Shown: piece by piece, positions 18,547 through 26,639 of the stretch | How positions within the stretch are numbered: position 1 is the first letter of the stretch | Layout of the letters: each line of letters opens with the position of its first letter | Notes under the pieces: generated by a model | Told to the model about the DNA's origin: nothing | The model's input: only the letters and a program-made list of their open reading frames with translations | Database searches by the model: none | Origin: Chryseobacterium gallinarum | Lineage (GTDB): Bacteria > Bacteroidota > Bacteroidia > Flavobacteriales > Weeksellaceae | NCBI RefSeq assembly: GCF_001021975.1 | Contig: NZ_CP009928.1 | Location: 2,484,001 to 2,548,000, forward strand | Length of the DNA: 64,000 nt | Reading direction: 5' to 3' | Program-made: the position numbers and the translations under genes

Positions 18547-18955
18547 TCGGGAGCTGGTTTGGATTTTCTCCTTCTACAGGAAAATGTTTTTTAAGTTCAA
18601 GTCCTGTTTCCAGGATAGCGCTTTTCAAAGCCTGGTAATAATTTCCTTTGGCAAATTCTGACGTAATGTAATCATGCAGATGATCCCAAAAGGTTTGATG
18701 TACTTTCTCATGAATACCGACATCGCCAATGATGGTGAGATACTTTTGTTCAAAGTTGACATGAAAAAGAACGGCATTCCTGTCTGTGGTTTTATCCATA
18801 CGTAGTTCTTTGAAAATTTCGAATGCCGTCTTGGCATAATGATCCTGCGTATTGGAATCAATATGTACCCGGATCTCTCCGGTAGAATGGTTTTCTGCCG
18901 ATTGTATAGCCTCCACAAGGGATGCAATCTGCTGATTTGTAAGGAAATTACCCAT
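18527..18955 (-). CDS. TPM domain protein without signal peptide
   Basis: A 142-residue soluble TPM-domain protein (QIASLVEAIQSAENHSTGEIRVHI, then NAVLFHVNFEQKYLTIIGDVGIHEK). It is the cytoplasmic-type companion found between lemA and the secreted TPM protein in many Bacteroidota. It starts three bases after lemA and its end overlaps the next start, pointing to coupled translation. Function unknown. Confidence 0.88.
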   Translation of the reverse strand: MGNFLTNQQIASLVEAIQSAENHSTGEIRVHIDSNTQDHYAKTAFEIFKELRMDKTTDRNAVLFHVNFEQKYLTIIGDVGIHEKVHQTFWDHLHDYITSEFAKGNYYQALKSAILETGLELKKHFPVEGENPNQLPNEITFS

Positions 18956-18958
18956 TGT

Positions 18959-19564
18959 TTATTTGAATACTTCAGGTGCTTTTTGAGCTCCTGCCTCGGC
19001 TTTGAAATAAGGTTTTTCTTTAAAGTTGGTAAAGTTCGCCAGAATGTTATTCGGGAACGTTTTGATAGAGGTATTATAATCCTGGGCAGCTTCGTTATAA
19101 TAAACAGTTTCTGCTCTGATACTGTTTTCAATAGCTGTATACTCTCTCTGGAAGTTAATATACTGCTGATCTGCCTTTAAATTCGGATAAGATTCCACTA
19201 CGGCCATTAAACGGCTTAATGCACCGGATAATTCTCCTTGTGCTGCCTGGAATTTAGCGATATCAGCATCCGTCATATTGGTAGGATCGATATTGATTGA
19301 AGTTGCTTTAGAACGTGCTTCAACAACTTGTGTTAACGTTTCCTGCTCAAATTTTGAATACGATTTTACGGTTCTTTCCAGGTTAGGGATAAGATTTGCT
19401 CTTTTCTGGTACACAGTCTCAACATTGGACCATTTTGTGTTGACCGTCTGTTCTTTGGTTACAAAGTTGTTATATCCGCTTTTTCCCCAGAAGAATAAAA
19501 CAGCAACAATAATAAGGAGGGCTATACCAATAGTTCCGGCGCCCAGACATCCTTTATTTTTCAT
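18959..19564 (-). CDS. LemA family protein
   Basis: A 201-residue protein with an N-terminal transmembrane helix (GTIGIALLIIVAVLFFWG) and the helical LemA body: W-S-N-V-E-x-x-Y-Q-K-R-A-N-L-I-P-N-L and QINFQREYTAIENSI-like segments, ending in a FNN-type motif (FPNNILANFTNFKEKPYF). LemA proteins are membrane-bound with mostly extracytoplasmic helices and no fixed function. First gene of the lemA-TPM-TPM operon, a conserved trio. Confidence 0.93.
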   Translation of the reverse strand: MKNKGCLGAGTIGIALLIIVAVLFFWGKSGYNNFVTKEQTVNTKWSNVETVYQKRANLIPNLERTVKSYSKFEQETLTQVVEARSKATSINIDPTNMTDADIAKFQAAQGELSGALSRLMAVVESYPNLKADQQYINFQREYTAIENSIRAETVYYNEAAQDYNTSIKTFPNNILANFTNFKEKPYFKAEAGAQKAPEVFK

Positions 19565-19594
19565 AGTTTATTTTTTTAAATTTTTTGTGCTAAT

Positions 19595-19638
19595 CAAATA
19601 TACAAATTATGTGCTAATTTTGTAGAAAATTATATTTG
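19595..19638. promoter_or_regulatory. Divergent promoters of lemA and folA
   Basis: On the minus strand TATATTTG (reverse of 19595-19602) lies 30 bases before the lemA ATG. On the plus strand TAATTTTG (19615-19622) lies 17 bases before the folA ATG; a second box, TATATTTG at 19631-19638, ends only one base before that ATG and would give a leaderless message, so the first is the likelier one. Confidence 0.5.
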
Positions 19639-19639
19639 A

Positions 19640-20137
19640 ATGACGACAATAGTGGTAGCAATGGGAGAAAAGAATGAGATTGGTTTTGAAAACCAGTTGC
19701 TCTGGCATCTTCCCAAGGATTTAAAACATTTTAAAGATATTACTTCAGGACATCCGGTAATCATGGGAAGAAAAACATATGAAAGTATTGGCAGACCTCT
19801 TCCTAATCGTACCAATATTGTTGTTTCAAGAAAGAAAGATTGGTTTGAAGAAGGAATTCTCATTGTAGGAAGCCTTAAAGAAGCTATAAAATTTGCCAAA
19901 AAGATTGATGAAGAAGTATTTATTATCGGAGGAGGAAATATCTATGAGCAAACCATGGATGTCGCAGATAAGCTCGAAGTTACGCGGGTAAAAGCCGATC
20001 TTGAAGCAGACACCTTTTTCCCCGGAATAGATGAGAAAATCTGGAAGAAAACAAATGAAACCTGCCATGAAAAGGATGAAAAAAACGGATATGATTTCTG
20101 CTTCCAGACGTTTGAAAGAATAAAGATGGAAGTTTAG
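19640..20137 (+). CDS. folA: Dihydrofolate reductase
   Basis: A 165-residue DHFR, reducing dihydrofolate to tetrahydrofolate with NADPH. Family marks: TTIVVAMGEKNEIG as first strand, LLWHLPKDLKHFK with the catalytic acid (Asp27), VIMGRKTYESIGRPLPNR for NADPH, and VFIIGGGNIYEQ. Length is standard (~160-165). Starting at the next Met (residue 8) would remove the first beta strand, so the ATG at 19640 is right. Divergent from lemA. Confidence 0.96.
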   Translation: MTTIVVAMGEKNEIGFENQLLWHLPKDLKHFKDITSGHPVIMGRKTYESIGRPLPNRTNIVVSRKKDWFEEGILIVGSLKEAIKFAKKIDEEVFIIGGGNIYEQTMDVADKLEVTRVKADLEADTFFPGIDEKIWKKTNETCHEKDEKNGYDFCFQTFERIKMEV

Positions 20138-20235
20138 GCAGCCATAACCAATTTTGCTTCGCCAGGTAAATTGTGAATTTTCTTACAGGATATAAAATTA
20201 ACAAATGCAGAGAATTGACCATTCACCAGTGACGT

Positions 20236-20268
20236 TTTGAACTTTAACCCTTAAATTTATTATCTTTG
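20236..20268 (+). promoter_or_regulatory. Promoter of the TPR membrane protein gene
   Basis: TTTG (20236-20239), 21 bases, TATCTTTG (20261-20268): both elements of the Bacteroidetes promoter with acceptable spacing, 18 bases before the ATG. Confidence 0.65.
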
Positions 20269-20286
20269 CAGTTCTAAAATTTAATA

Positions 20287-20856
20287 ATGAATAAGAACAT
20301 TAAAATTGCAGTAGCAGCACTTCTTATCCTTCTGGGGCTTTATATGATGATTTTCACAAGAAATCTTGGATGGGGAATTGTTGTTTTTCTTCTTGCCGCA
20401 TTTCCAATCTTACTTTACTTTAAAAATGAGTATATTCTTTTGGCATTCTGGCAACTGAGAAAACAGAATATGGAAAAAGCTGCAGAATGGTTAACAAAAA
20501 TTACCGACTATAAAGGGCAGCTTCATAAAACTCAATACGGATATTTCCACTATTTATTAGGATTAACTCAAGCTCAGGACCACCCGACAAAAGTGGAACC
20601 TTTAATGAAAAAAGCTTTGGAGTACGGTTTGAACATGAAGCATGACAGGGCTATGGCTACTTTAAACCTTGCTGCAGCAGCTATTTCTAAAGGGAGAAAG
20701 CAGGAAGGGCAGAAGCTGTTGGAAGAAGCCAAGAGATTAGACAGTGCAGGAATGATGACCGATCAGATCAAAATGATGAAGGACCAGCTGAAGATGCCTA
20801 CCATGCAGAAGCATATGCATAATCCGAATATGAGACAACGGGGAAAATATTATTAA
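20287..20856 (+). CDS. Membrane-anchored tetratricopeptide-like protein
   Basis: A 189-residue protein with two N-terminal membrane helices (residues ~7-26 and ~28-47, short turn RNLGWG between) followed by a helical cytoplasmic part. The alternating helices AEWLTKITDY, YFHYLLGLTQAQ, AMATLNLAAAAISKGRKQEGQKLLEEAK resemble two or three TPR units. The C-terminal tail is Met/His/Arg-rich (KMPTMQKHMHNPNMRQR). I recognise no named family. It has its own promoter and terminator. Confidence 0.75.
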   Translation: MNKNIKIAVAALLILLGLYMMIFTRNLGWGIVVFLLAAFPILLYFKNEYILLAFWQLRKQNMEKAAEWLTKITDYKGQLHKTQYGYFHYLLGLTQAQDHPTKVEPLMKKALEYGLNMKHDRAMATLNLAAAAISKGRKQEGQKLLEEAKRLDSAGMMTDQIKMMKDQLKMPTMQKHMHNPNMRQRGKYY

Positions 20857-20874
20857 AAATAAATTTCACAAAAT

Positions 20875-20903
20875 AAAAGCACTTGGTTACAGGTGCTTTT
20901 TTT
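20875..20903 (+). terminator. Terminator after the TPR protein gene
   Basis: AAAAGCAC (20875-20882) with GTGCTTTT (20893-20900) followed by more T. Confidence 0.75.
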
Positions 20904-20925
20904 ATGACGTCTTGCTAATTATTAA

Positions 20926-21558
20926 TTACATTTCAGCATTCTGGTCATAGCCGTAAAATTTCGGCATCTGCCAATGATATTTTACTGCAAAAGTCCTGAT
21001 AGCAACAATCAGTAAAATGGTAAAGATCTGTATAAAAGTAAAAGATAGTGGAGTGTACTTTGTCATTAACAGGAACGCCGCACCACCTACAATACATGCT
21101 GTGGCATAAATTTCTTTTCTGAAAATCAACGGGATCCTGTTGAGCAGGATATCACGGATAATTCCCCCGAAACATCCGGTAATGGTTCCCAGTGCTATAC
21201 ATATTAAAGGATGAATTCCAACATTTAATCCTTTTTGGATACCAATAATGGTAAAGAGCCCAAGCCCAAAGCTGTCGAAAATAAATAAGGTGACCTTAAA
21301 ATTCTTTTCCAGGGATTTAAATACCATAGAAAATATACTTGTCGCAAGAATCAGCCCGCACATAAGCAGGTCATGCATCCAGAAGACAGGAAGGTCAAGC
21401 AGTAAATCTCTTACAGTTCCCCCTCCTACAGAAGTCACAAAGGCAATAATAAGTACCCCGAACGGATCAAGGCGCTTCTGCATAGCGGCAAAACTTCCGG
21501 ACATAGAGAAGGCAATGGTTCCAAGGACTTCTATAGCAAAATTGAACTGTTCGTGCAT
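20926..21558 (-). CDS. TRIC-type cation channel family protein (UPF0126/YadS)
   Basis: A 210-residue membrane protein with seven helices made of two inverted-repeat halves, each carrying a glycine-rich kink: GTIAFSMSGSFAAMQKRLDPFG...VGGGTVRDLLL and IALGTITGCFGGIIRDILLNRIP. The G-x-x-R-D motifs define the UPF0126 family, whose structures show trimeric intracellular cation (TRIC) channels, moving potassium or sodium passively. Length fits (~205). Single gene. Confidence 0.9.
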   Translation of the reverse strand: MHEQFNFAIEVLGTIAFSMSGSFAAMQKRLDPFGVLIIAFVTSVGGGTVRDLLLDLPVFWMHDLLMCGLILATSIFSMVFKSLEKNFKVTLFIFDSFGLGLFTIIGIQKGLNVGIHPLICIALGTITGCFGGIIRDILLNRIPLIFRKEIYATACIVGGAAFLLMTKYTPLSFTFIQIFTILLIVAIRTFAVKYHWQMPKFYGYDQNAEM

Positions 21559-21576
21559 ATATTATAAATAATAATT

Positions 21577-21646
21577 GATAAATGATAATTGATGAGTGAT
21601 TTTCTGCTTAAGCAAATTCTTGGCCATTTTTCAATTATCATTTATC
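21577..21646. repeat. Inverted repeat upstream of the TRIC gene
   Basis: A perfect 16-base inverted repeat, GATAAATGATAATTGA (21577-21592) and its reverse complement (21631-21646), around 38 bases. It lies between two minus-strand genes; no T-run typical of a terminator follows. Confidence 0.6.
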
Positions 21647-21666
21647 GCTTATCAATTATATCTTAT

Positions 21667-22131
21667 TTACCTTTCGACTCTTACCGAATCCGGAACCAAG
21701 AGTTCATACTCTCCTCCGTGATTGATAATCTCTCTCACAATGCTGCTGCTGATGAAAGATTTTCCGGAAGAGGTAAGCAGGAAAACGGTTTCCAATTTTT
21801 TATGGGCAAGGGTCCTGTTGGTGTGAGCGATGGCTTTTTCAAATTCAAAGTCAGCGGGATTTCTCAATCCTCTGATGATGTATTGGGCATTTTTTTCAAA
21901 GCAATAATCAACGGTAAGTCCCTCAAAATAATCTACTTCTACATTGGGAAATTCTGCTACAGAGTTTTGAATAAATTCCATTCTTTTTTCTAATGGAAAC
22001 ATATATTTCTTCTGGGAATTCTGTCCGATGGCAATAATCAGTTTATCAAATAGCGGTGCCGCTCTTTCTATGATATCGTAATGTCCTAATGTAATCGGAT
22101 CAAATGACCCTGGGAAAACAGCAATTTTCAT
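21667..22131 (-). CDS. coaD: Pantetheine-phosphate adenylyltransferase
   Basis: A 154-residue PPAT, fourth step of coenzyme A synthesis (4'-phosphopantetheine + ATP to dephospho-CoA). The nucleotidyltransferase motif T-x-G-H is at residues 14-17 in GSFDPITLGHYDII, with Arg/Lys in FEGLTVDY...IIRGLRNPADFEFE and the C-terminal SSSIVREI motif. Length is standard. Flanked by two inverted-repeat elements that separate it from its neighbours. Confidence 0.96.
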   Translation of the reverse strand: MKIAVFPGSFDPITLGHYDIIERAAPLFDKLIIAIGQNSQKKYMFPLEKRMEFIQNSVAEFPNVEVDYFEGLTVDYCFEKNAQYIIRGLRNPADFEFEKAIAHTNRTLAHKKLETVFLLTSSGKSFISSSIVREIINHGGEYELLVPDSVRVER

Positions 22132-22148
22132 GTTGTATTATGATTTTG

Positions 22149-22200
22149 GTTATGAATCAAGAGTTCTGGTCGTGGGCTATATTCATCCCTGATTCATAAC
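22149..22200. repeat. Inverted repeat between coaD and ddl
   Basis: GTTATGAATCA (22149-22159) and TGATTCATAAC (22190-22200) form an 11-bp stem around 30 bases. It may slow transcription from ddl into coaD, but no strong T-run follows on the minus strand. Confidence 0.55.
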
Positions 22201-22209
22201 TTCTATTTT

Positions 22210-23193
22210 TTATTTATTAAGAGCTTTTTCAACTTCATTTCCACAAAGGTCTGTTATGGAAATTCCATAATGTTTTGCCTGTTGGGGCAGGATACTGGCA
22301 GGAGAGAATCCTGGATTGGTATTCATTTCAAGCATGTAAGGAATTCCGTCCATAAGGATATACTCGCTTCGTGAAAAACCGCTCATCCCTAAGGAATCAT
22401 AGGCTCTTTTTGCAATTTCCTCAACTCTTATCCTGGTTTCATCATCAATTCTTGCAGGAGTAATTTCTTCTGAAGCGCCTTCATATTTTGCTTCATAATC
22501 GAAGAATTCATTTTTAGGAACAATCTCAGTAATTCCCAGCACAATGGTTTCTCCTTTAAAATCAATAACTCCTACGGAGACTTCCATTCCATTTAAGAAG
22601 CTTTCAATAAGGATTTCATCGTCTTCTTTAAATGCAACCTCTGTAGCAGCAATTAATCCGGACTTTTCTTTTACTTTTGAAATTCCCAGTGAAGATCCGG
22701 ATTGGTTGGGTTTTACAAAAAGAGGAAGTCCCAGTTCTTCTGTAATTTTATCTGCATTGATTTCTTCGCCTTTTCTTAAATAGATACTTTTGGCAGAAGG
22801 AATTCCATACTTCGATAGTACGGCAAGTGTATCTTTTTTATTGAAAGTAAGGGCACTCTGGTAAAAATCGCATCCGGTATACTTTTGTCCTATAGCATCC
22901 CAATAGGCCTGAAGGATTCCATTTTCGCCAGGTGTTCCGTGAATAATGTTGAAGCAAACATCAAACTTTAATTTCTCCCCATTGTCTAAAGCGGCAGAAA
23001 AATCACCTCTGTTGATTTCATGCTTATTATCATTTTCATCTAAAAAATACCATTCATCTTTAAGGATAACTACTTTATATACGTCATAAAGGCTCCTGTC
23101 TAAAGAATCATAAATCAACTGCCCGCTTTTTAAAGAAACAACATATTCATCAGAATAGCCTCCCATTACTACGGCAACACTTTTTTTGTTCAT
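22210..23193 (-). CDS. ddl: D-alanine--D-alanine ligase
   Basis: A 327-residue ATP-grasp ligase joining two D-alanines for peptidoglycan precursors. Motifs: VAVVMGGYSDEYVVSLKSG at the N-terminus, FNIIHGTPGENG, LFVKPNQSGSSLGISKV for ATP and substrate, and the metal-binding MLEMNTNPGFSPASILPQQ near the C-terminus. I start at ATG 23193 (MNKKSVAV); an in-frame ATG at 23199 would add only two residues. Divergent from the PASTA-domain gene, another peptidoglycan-linked protein. Confidence 0.95.
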   Translation of the reverse strand: MNKKSVAVVMGGYSDEYVVSLKSGQLIYDSLDRSLYDVYKVVILKDEWYFLDENDNKHEINRGDFSAALDNGEKLKFDVCFNIIHGTPGENGILQAYWDAIGQKYTGCDFYQSALTFNKKDTLAVLSKYGIPSAKSIYLRKGEEINADKITEELGLPLFVKPNQSGSSLGISKVKEKSGLIAATEVAFKEDDEILIESFLNGMEVSVGVIDFKGETIVLGITEIVPKNEFFDYEAKYEGASEEITPARIDDETRIRVEEIAKRAYDSLGMSGFSRSEYILMDGIPYMLEMNTNPGFSPASILPQQAKHYGISITDLCGNEVEKALNK

Positions 23194-23215
23194 AACCATA
23201 TAGTATCAATTAAGG

Positions 23216-23223
23216 CAAATTTA
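23216..23223 (-). promoter_or_regulatory. -7 promoter box of ddl
   Basis: The minus strand reads TAAATTTG, 22 bases before the ATG at 23193. Confidence 0.5.
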
Positions 23224-23315
23224 ATCATTTTATGTATTGTAATATGGGAAATCCGCAAATTTTAAAATCAAAAATGAAATGTGTTAAATAAAAAGCGCAT
23301 TCTAAAATTATTAGC

Positions 23316-23323
23316 TATATTTG
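23316..23323 (+). promoter_or_regulatory. -7 promoter box of the PASTA gene
   Basis: TATATTTG, 26 bases before the ATG at 23350. It lies downstream of the GTG at 23281 that begins the longest open frame and so argues against that start. Confidence 0.6.
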
Positions 23324-23349
23324 CCGTTGTAATTAAAGTATTTTTAAGT

Positions 23350-24441
23350 ATGCTTAAATCACTTTTCAATTGGAAAGTTTTACTGAATTTAGTAATAGCC
23401 ATCGGCATTTTCGTAGGTCTTGTATGGCTTACGTTTCGCTGGTTGGAATATCATACTAACCACGGTCAGGAAATTCCTGTTCCCAATGTTGTCAATAAAT
23501 CCGTTCATGACGCTGTTAAAATATTAGATGACACAGGTCTTGAATATGAAGTAGATAGTGCAAATTATGATCCTAAATACAGACCGTTCCAGGTATTGCA
23601 GGTATATCCTGCACCGGGTTCTCATGTAAAAGACGGAAGAACAGTGCGTCTTAGGGTTAATCCTAGAACATGGGCACCGATTGTAGTTCCGGATGTTATC
23701 AATAAATATTCAGGATTGGCATTCCAGAGACTGGATCAGGTGGGGCTTAAAATCGGGGATACAATTTATGAACCAAGTATTCAGAAAGATGCCCTTTTAA
23801 GGATATTATATAAAGGAAATGCCGTTAATCCGGGAACCCGCTTACCTAGGTTCTCAATGATTGATGTCGTAGTAGGATCCGGACCTATGAGAAATATTTC
23901 GATTCCTAATGTAGTAGGACTTTCTGTAAAAGAAGCAAGAGCTGTAATTACAAAGAGTATGTTCGAAGTAGGATTGGTTGAATATGAAGATGGCGGTAAG
24001 GACGAATCTGATATTATTTATTATCAGGATCCGGCTGCAGGAGATGTTCGTGACCAGGGAATGCAGATTGACCTTTGGGCCAGCAAAAGAACCCCGGCAG
24101 AGCTTAGGGCTAAGGTAGAACAATTGAATTCTATTTATCGTATGAAGGTAGATACCTCCTTGCCACCGGTGCATTATGAAGAAGTGCGTACCGAGCCAAG
24201 TTATGAACCGCCGGTTATCCCTGCTCCTGTACCCAAAAAAGAAACTCCTCAACCGGCTGCTGTGAAAACAGAAACACCTAAAGCCCCGGCCGTCACTTCG
24301 AAGCCGGTAAGCTCAGGAGTAGAAAAACCAAAAGCTTCTACAGGCAGTAATCCTGCTTCAGGAAATGCCCATAAACCGGCCTCTGCTACTACGAAAGAAG
24401 CGGCTGAGAAGCCAAAGGCTAAAAAGGTAGTCGTGGAATAA
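23350..24441 (+). CDS. PASTA domain membrane protein
   Basis: A 363-residue protein: one N-terminal membrane helix (LLNLVIAIGIFVGLVWLTF) and three PASTA domains facing the periplasm, beginning at IPVPNVVNKSVHDAVKILDD, IVVPDVINKYSGLAFQRLD and ISIPNVVGLSVKEARAVI, then a Pro/Ala/Lys/Thr-rich tail from about residue 260. PASTA domains bind muropeptides in kinases and penicillin-binding proteins; here there is no kinase or transpeptidase part. Start ATG 23350 is chosen from the -7 box and from where the membrane helix begins. A strong terminator separates it from rluD, though the order ddl/PASTA/rluD is common in Flavobacteriia. Confidence 0.88.
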   Translation: MLKSLFNWKVLLNLVIAIGIFVGLVWLTFRWLEYHTNHGQEIPVPNVVNKSVHDAVKILDDTGLEYEVDSANYDPKYRPFQVLQVYPAPGSHVKDGRTVRLRVNPRTWAPIVVPDVINKYSGLAFQRLDQVGLKIGDTIYEPSIQKDALLRILYKGNAVNPGTRLPRFSMIDVVVGSGPMRNISIPNVVGLSVKEARAVITKSMFEVGLVEYEDGGKDESDIIYYQDPAAGDVRDQGMQIDLWASKRTPAELRAKVEQLNSIYRMKVDTSLPPVHYEEVRTEPSYEPPVIPAPVPKKETPQPAAVKTETPKAPAVTSKPVSSGVEKPKASTGSNPASGNAHKPASATTKEAAEKPKAKKVVVE

Positions 24442-24464
24442 TACTAAAAAGTATATTAAAATAC

Positions 24465-24495
24465 AGGCTTCAACTGAAATATGTTGAAGCCTTTT
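24465..24495 (+). terminator. Terminator after the PASTA gene
   Basis: AGGCTTCAAC (24465-24474) with GTTGAAGCCT (24483-24492), 10 bp, then TTT. Confidence 0.8.
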
Positions 24496-24513
24496 GTGTA
24501 AAAAAATAAAGTA

Positions 24514-25587
24514 ATGTCAGAAGATAACGAAGATTTTTTAGATGAAGAATTATTAGATTCCAACAGTATTGAAAATATCGATATTGATGAGGAAAATAAA
24601 GGCTTGTATGAGCATCTTAATATAACGGTGGATGCCAAGCAGGAACCCTTAAGAATCGACAAGTTTCTGCTCATATACAGGCAAAATTCTTCAAGGAACA
24701 AAATTTCACAAACCTGCAGGGCCGGAAACGTTATTGTAAACGGAAGTCCTGTAAAGCAGAACTACAGGGTAAAACCGGGAGATCAGATTTCAGTATTGCT
24801 GACACATCCGCCAAGGGAAAATGTGATTATTCCACAGGATATCCCTCTGAACATTGTGTATGAGGATGATGATCTGGTGGTTGTGGATAAGGAAGCAGGA
24901 ATGGTAGTGCATCCGGGATTTGGAAACTGGGACGGAACCCTGGTGAACGCATTGGCTTATCATTTTGAAAAGAATGGAGAAAAATCCGATCTTGACAGGG
25001 TAGGTCTTGTTCACAGGATTGATAAAGATACTTCAGGGTTATTGGTGATTGCTAAAAATGAGTATGCGCTAAGCTTTTTGGCAAAACAATTTTTCAACAG
25101 AACAACCAGGAGATTGTACTGGGCTTTTGTGTGGGGAAATCTACAGGAAGATGAAGGCACAATCAAAGGGCATATCGGAAGACATCCTAAAAACAGGATG
25201 CAGATGTCTGTATACGAAGATGGAAGTCAGGGAAAGCATGCCGTAACACATTATAAGGTTCTGGAAAGATTCAGGTATATGACCTGGGTGGAATGTAAAC
25301 TGGAGACCGGAAGAACGCATCAGATCAGGGCTCATTTTAAACATATAGGGCATACCCTGTTCAATGACGAAAGATATGAGGGGCACACTCCTTTAAGAGG
25401 GGTAAATCTTCCTAAATATAAGCAGTTCATCAAAAATGTTTTTGAAATTTTACCCAGACATGCTCTTCATGCCCATACCCTGGGTTTTGTGCATCCAACA
25501 ACAAAAAAGGAATTATATTTTGAAAGCCCAATGCCCAAAGATATGGCGGATGCTGTAAAAAAATGGAGAAATTATTTGGAAAACTAA
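24514..25587 (+). CDS. RluA/RluD family pseudouridine synthase
   Basis: A 357-residue enzyme converting uridines to pseudouridine in large-subunit rRNA. An acidic N-terminal ~40 residues precede an S4 RNA-binding domain (LRIDKFLLIYRQNSSRNKIS...GNVIVNG) and the catalytic domain, with the nucleophile Asp170 in HRIDKDTSGLLV, plus LVVVDKEAGMVVHPG and RTHQIRAHF. RluD (sites 1911/1915/1917 of 23S rRNA) is the best guess for this S4-containing form, but RluA-family site choice cannot be read from sequence. Confidence 0.92.
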   Translation: MSEDNEDFLDEELLDSNSIENIDIDEENKGLYEHLNITVDAKQEPLRIDKFLLIYRQNSSRNKISQTCRAGNVIVNGSPVKQNYRVKPGDQISVLLTHPPRENVIIPQDIPLNIVYEDDDLVVVDKEAGMVVHPGFGNWDGTLVNALAYHFEKNGEKSDLDRVGLVHRIDKDTSGLLVIAKNEYALSFLAKQFFNRTTRRLYWAFVWGNLQEDEGTIKGHIGRHPKNRMQMSVYEDGSQGKHAVTHYKVLERFRYMTWVECKLETGRTHQIRAHFKHIGHTLFNDERYEGHTPLRGVNLPKYKQFIKNVFEILPRHALHAHTLGFVHPTTKKELYFESPMPKDMADAVKKWRNYLEN

Positions 25588-25607
25588 AAATATATTGAGA
25601 ATTTTTT

Positions 25608-25615
25608 TATATTTG
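25608..25615 (+). promoter_or_regulatory. -7 promoter box of porP/sprF
   Basis: TATATTTG, 23 bases before the ATG at 25639; the TTG at 25621 opening the longer frame falls at the expected transcript start. Confidence 0.6.
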
Positions 25616-25638
25616 TTGAATTGAAATCAAGATTTGTT

Positions 25639-26589
25639 ATGAGAAAACTATATGCTATCGTATGTTTAGCTCTTTTGTCAAATGCATACAAAGCACAAGA
25701 ATCACTACCATACTATCAGCAATATCTTTTGGATGGTGATTTCCTGTTCAACCCAGCTCAATACGGAAAAACAGACTACGTACAGCTCAACGCCAATTAT
25801 CAGCAACAATTTTCAAAATTCAGCAATTCTCCGAATGTACAGTCAATCGGGATGCATGCTAATATCTTTGATAGAGTAGGTGCCGGTATTTCTGTGTTCA
25901 GAGACTCTAATGGTCCTATTTCTGCAGGAGGGATTACAGCGGGTGCTTCATATTTTATTCCATTAAGTAGTGAAGGAGACAGAAAAGACCAATTCTCTTT
26001 CGGTACTAGTGTTAATTTTTATAACATGAATTTTGATTATTCAAAAATCAATACTGAAGAAGGTGGAGATCCTTTATTAAGAGGTGAAGAAAGCAGTATC
26101 TTTATGGTGTATGCCAACTTTGGTTTGGCAGCTACCTATAAAAATCTCTTCGGAGGTGTTTCCGTGAACGATATTGCCTTGAGTAATGATGCCGCTATTG
26201 TGAACAACAGGGAACCTTCTCCTATTAAATTCTTCTTAAATTTAGGGTACAACTGGAATATTGCTGATAATATTACACTAACCCCATCCGCATTAATCAA
26301 CTTAAATACCAATTCATCAAGAATGATGGACTGGAACCTGATGGCTACATTCTCCAATGATATCAACGCATTCTCTTTTGGGGTAAGCTACAGAACAGAA
26401 CAAAACAGATTCGATAGCCAGCAATTACAAATTGCACCGATAGTAAAAGTAAGATTCAATAAATTTATGGTCGGCGCTACCTATAACCTTGGATTGTCTG
26501 ATATTCAGAAGTATGGAGGAAACAGCTTTATGCTGAGCCTTGGCTATAACTTCGATAACTTCATTAATGCAAGAGGATTTAGATATTAA
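25639..26589 (+). CDS. PorP/SprF family type IX secretion membrane protein
   Basis: A 316-residue outer-membrane beta-barrel. Residues 1-19 are a signal peptide (cut after AYKAQ). The mature N-terminus is diagnostic: PYYQQYLLDGDFLFNPA, then amphipathic strands ending with the typical C-terminal SLGYNFDNFINARGFRY. PorP/SprF proteins work with PorE, surface adhesins and gliding SprB in T9SS; many copies per genome serve particular CTD-B substrates. No large adhesin gene is adjacent, so its partner is not in this window. Confidence 0.9.
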   Translation: MRKLYAIVCLALLSNAYKAQESLPYYQQYLLDGDFLFNPAQYGKTDYVQLNANYQQQFSKFSNSPNVQSIGMHANIFDRVGAGISVFRDSNGPISAGGITAGASYFIPLSSEGDRKDQFSFGTSVNFYNMNFDYSKINTEEGGDPLLRGEESSIFMVYANFGLAATYKNLFGGVSVNDIALSNDAAIVNNREPSPIKFFLNLGYNWNIADNITLTPSALINLNTNSSRMMDWNLMATFSNDINAFSFGVSYRTEQNRFDSQQLQIAPIVKVRFNKFMVGATYNLGLSDIQKYGGNSFMLSLGYNFDNFINARGFRY

Positions 26590-26604
26590 TCAATTTAATT
26601 TAAA

Positions 26605-26612
26605 TAAATTTG
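26605..26612 (+). promoter_or_regulatory. -7 promoter box of hemW, overlapping the porP terminator
   Basis: TAAATTTG, 27 bases before the hemW ATG; it abuts the hairpin at 26613, so transcription of hemW would start inside the upstream gene's terminator. Confidence 0.5.
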
Positions 26613-26639
26613 AGCTCTGAAATTTTCAGAGCTTTTTTT
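26613..26639 (+). terminator. Terminator of porP/sprF
   Basis: AGCTCTGAA (26613-26621) with TTCAGAGCT (26625-26633), 3-base loop, then a T-run ending one base before the hemW start codon. Confidence 0.85.

Noticed and set aside
18625..19131. 168-codon minus-strand frame spanning the lemA-TPM junction
   Set aside because: Overlaps two well-supported genes in another frame and has a basic, low-information composition.
19587..19622. Direct repeat GTGCTAAT twice, 24 bases apart, between lemA and folA
   Set aside because: Short and AT-rich; could be an operator, but nothing distinguishes it from chance.
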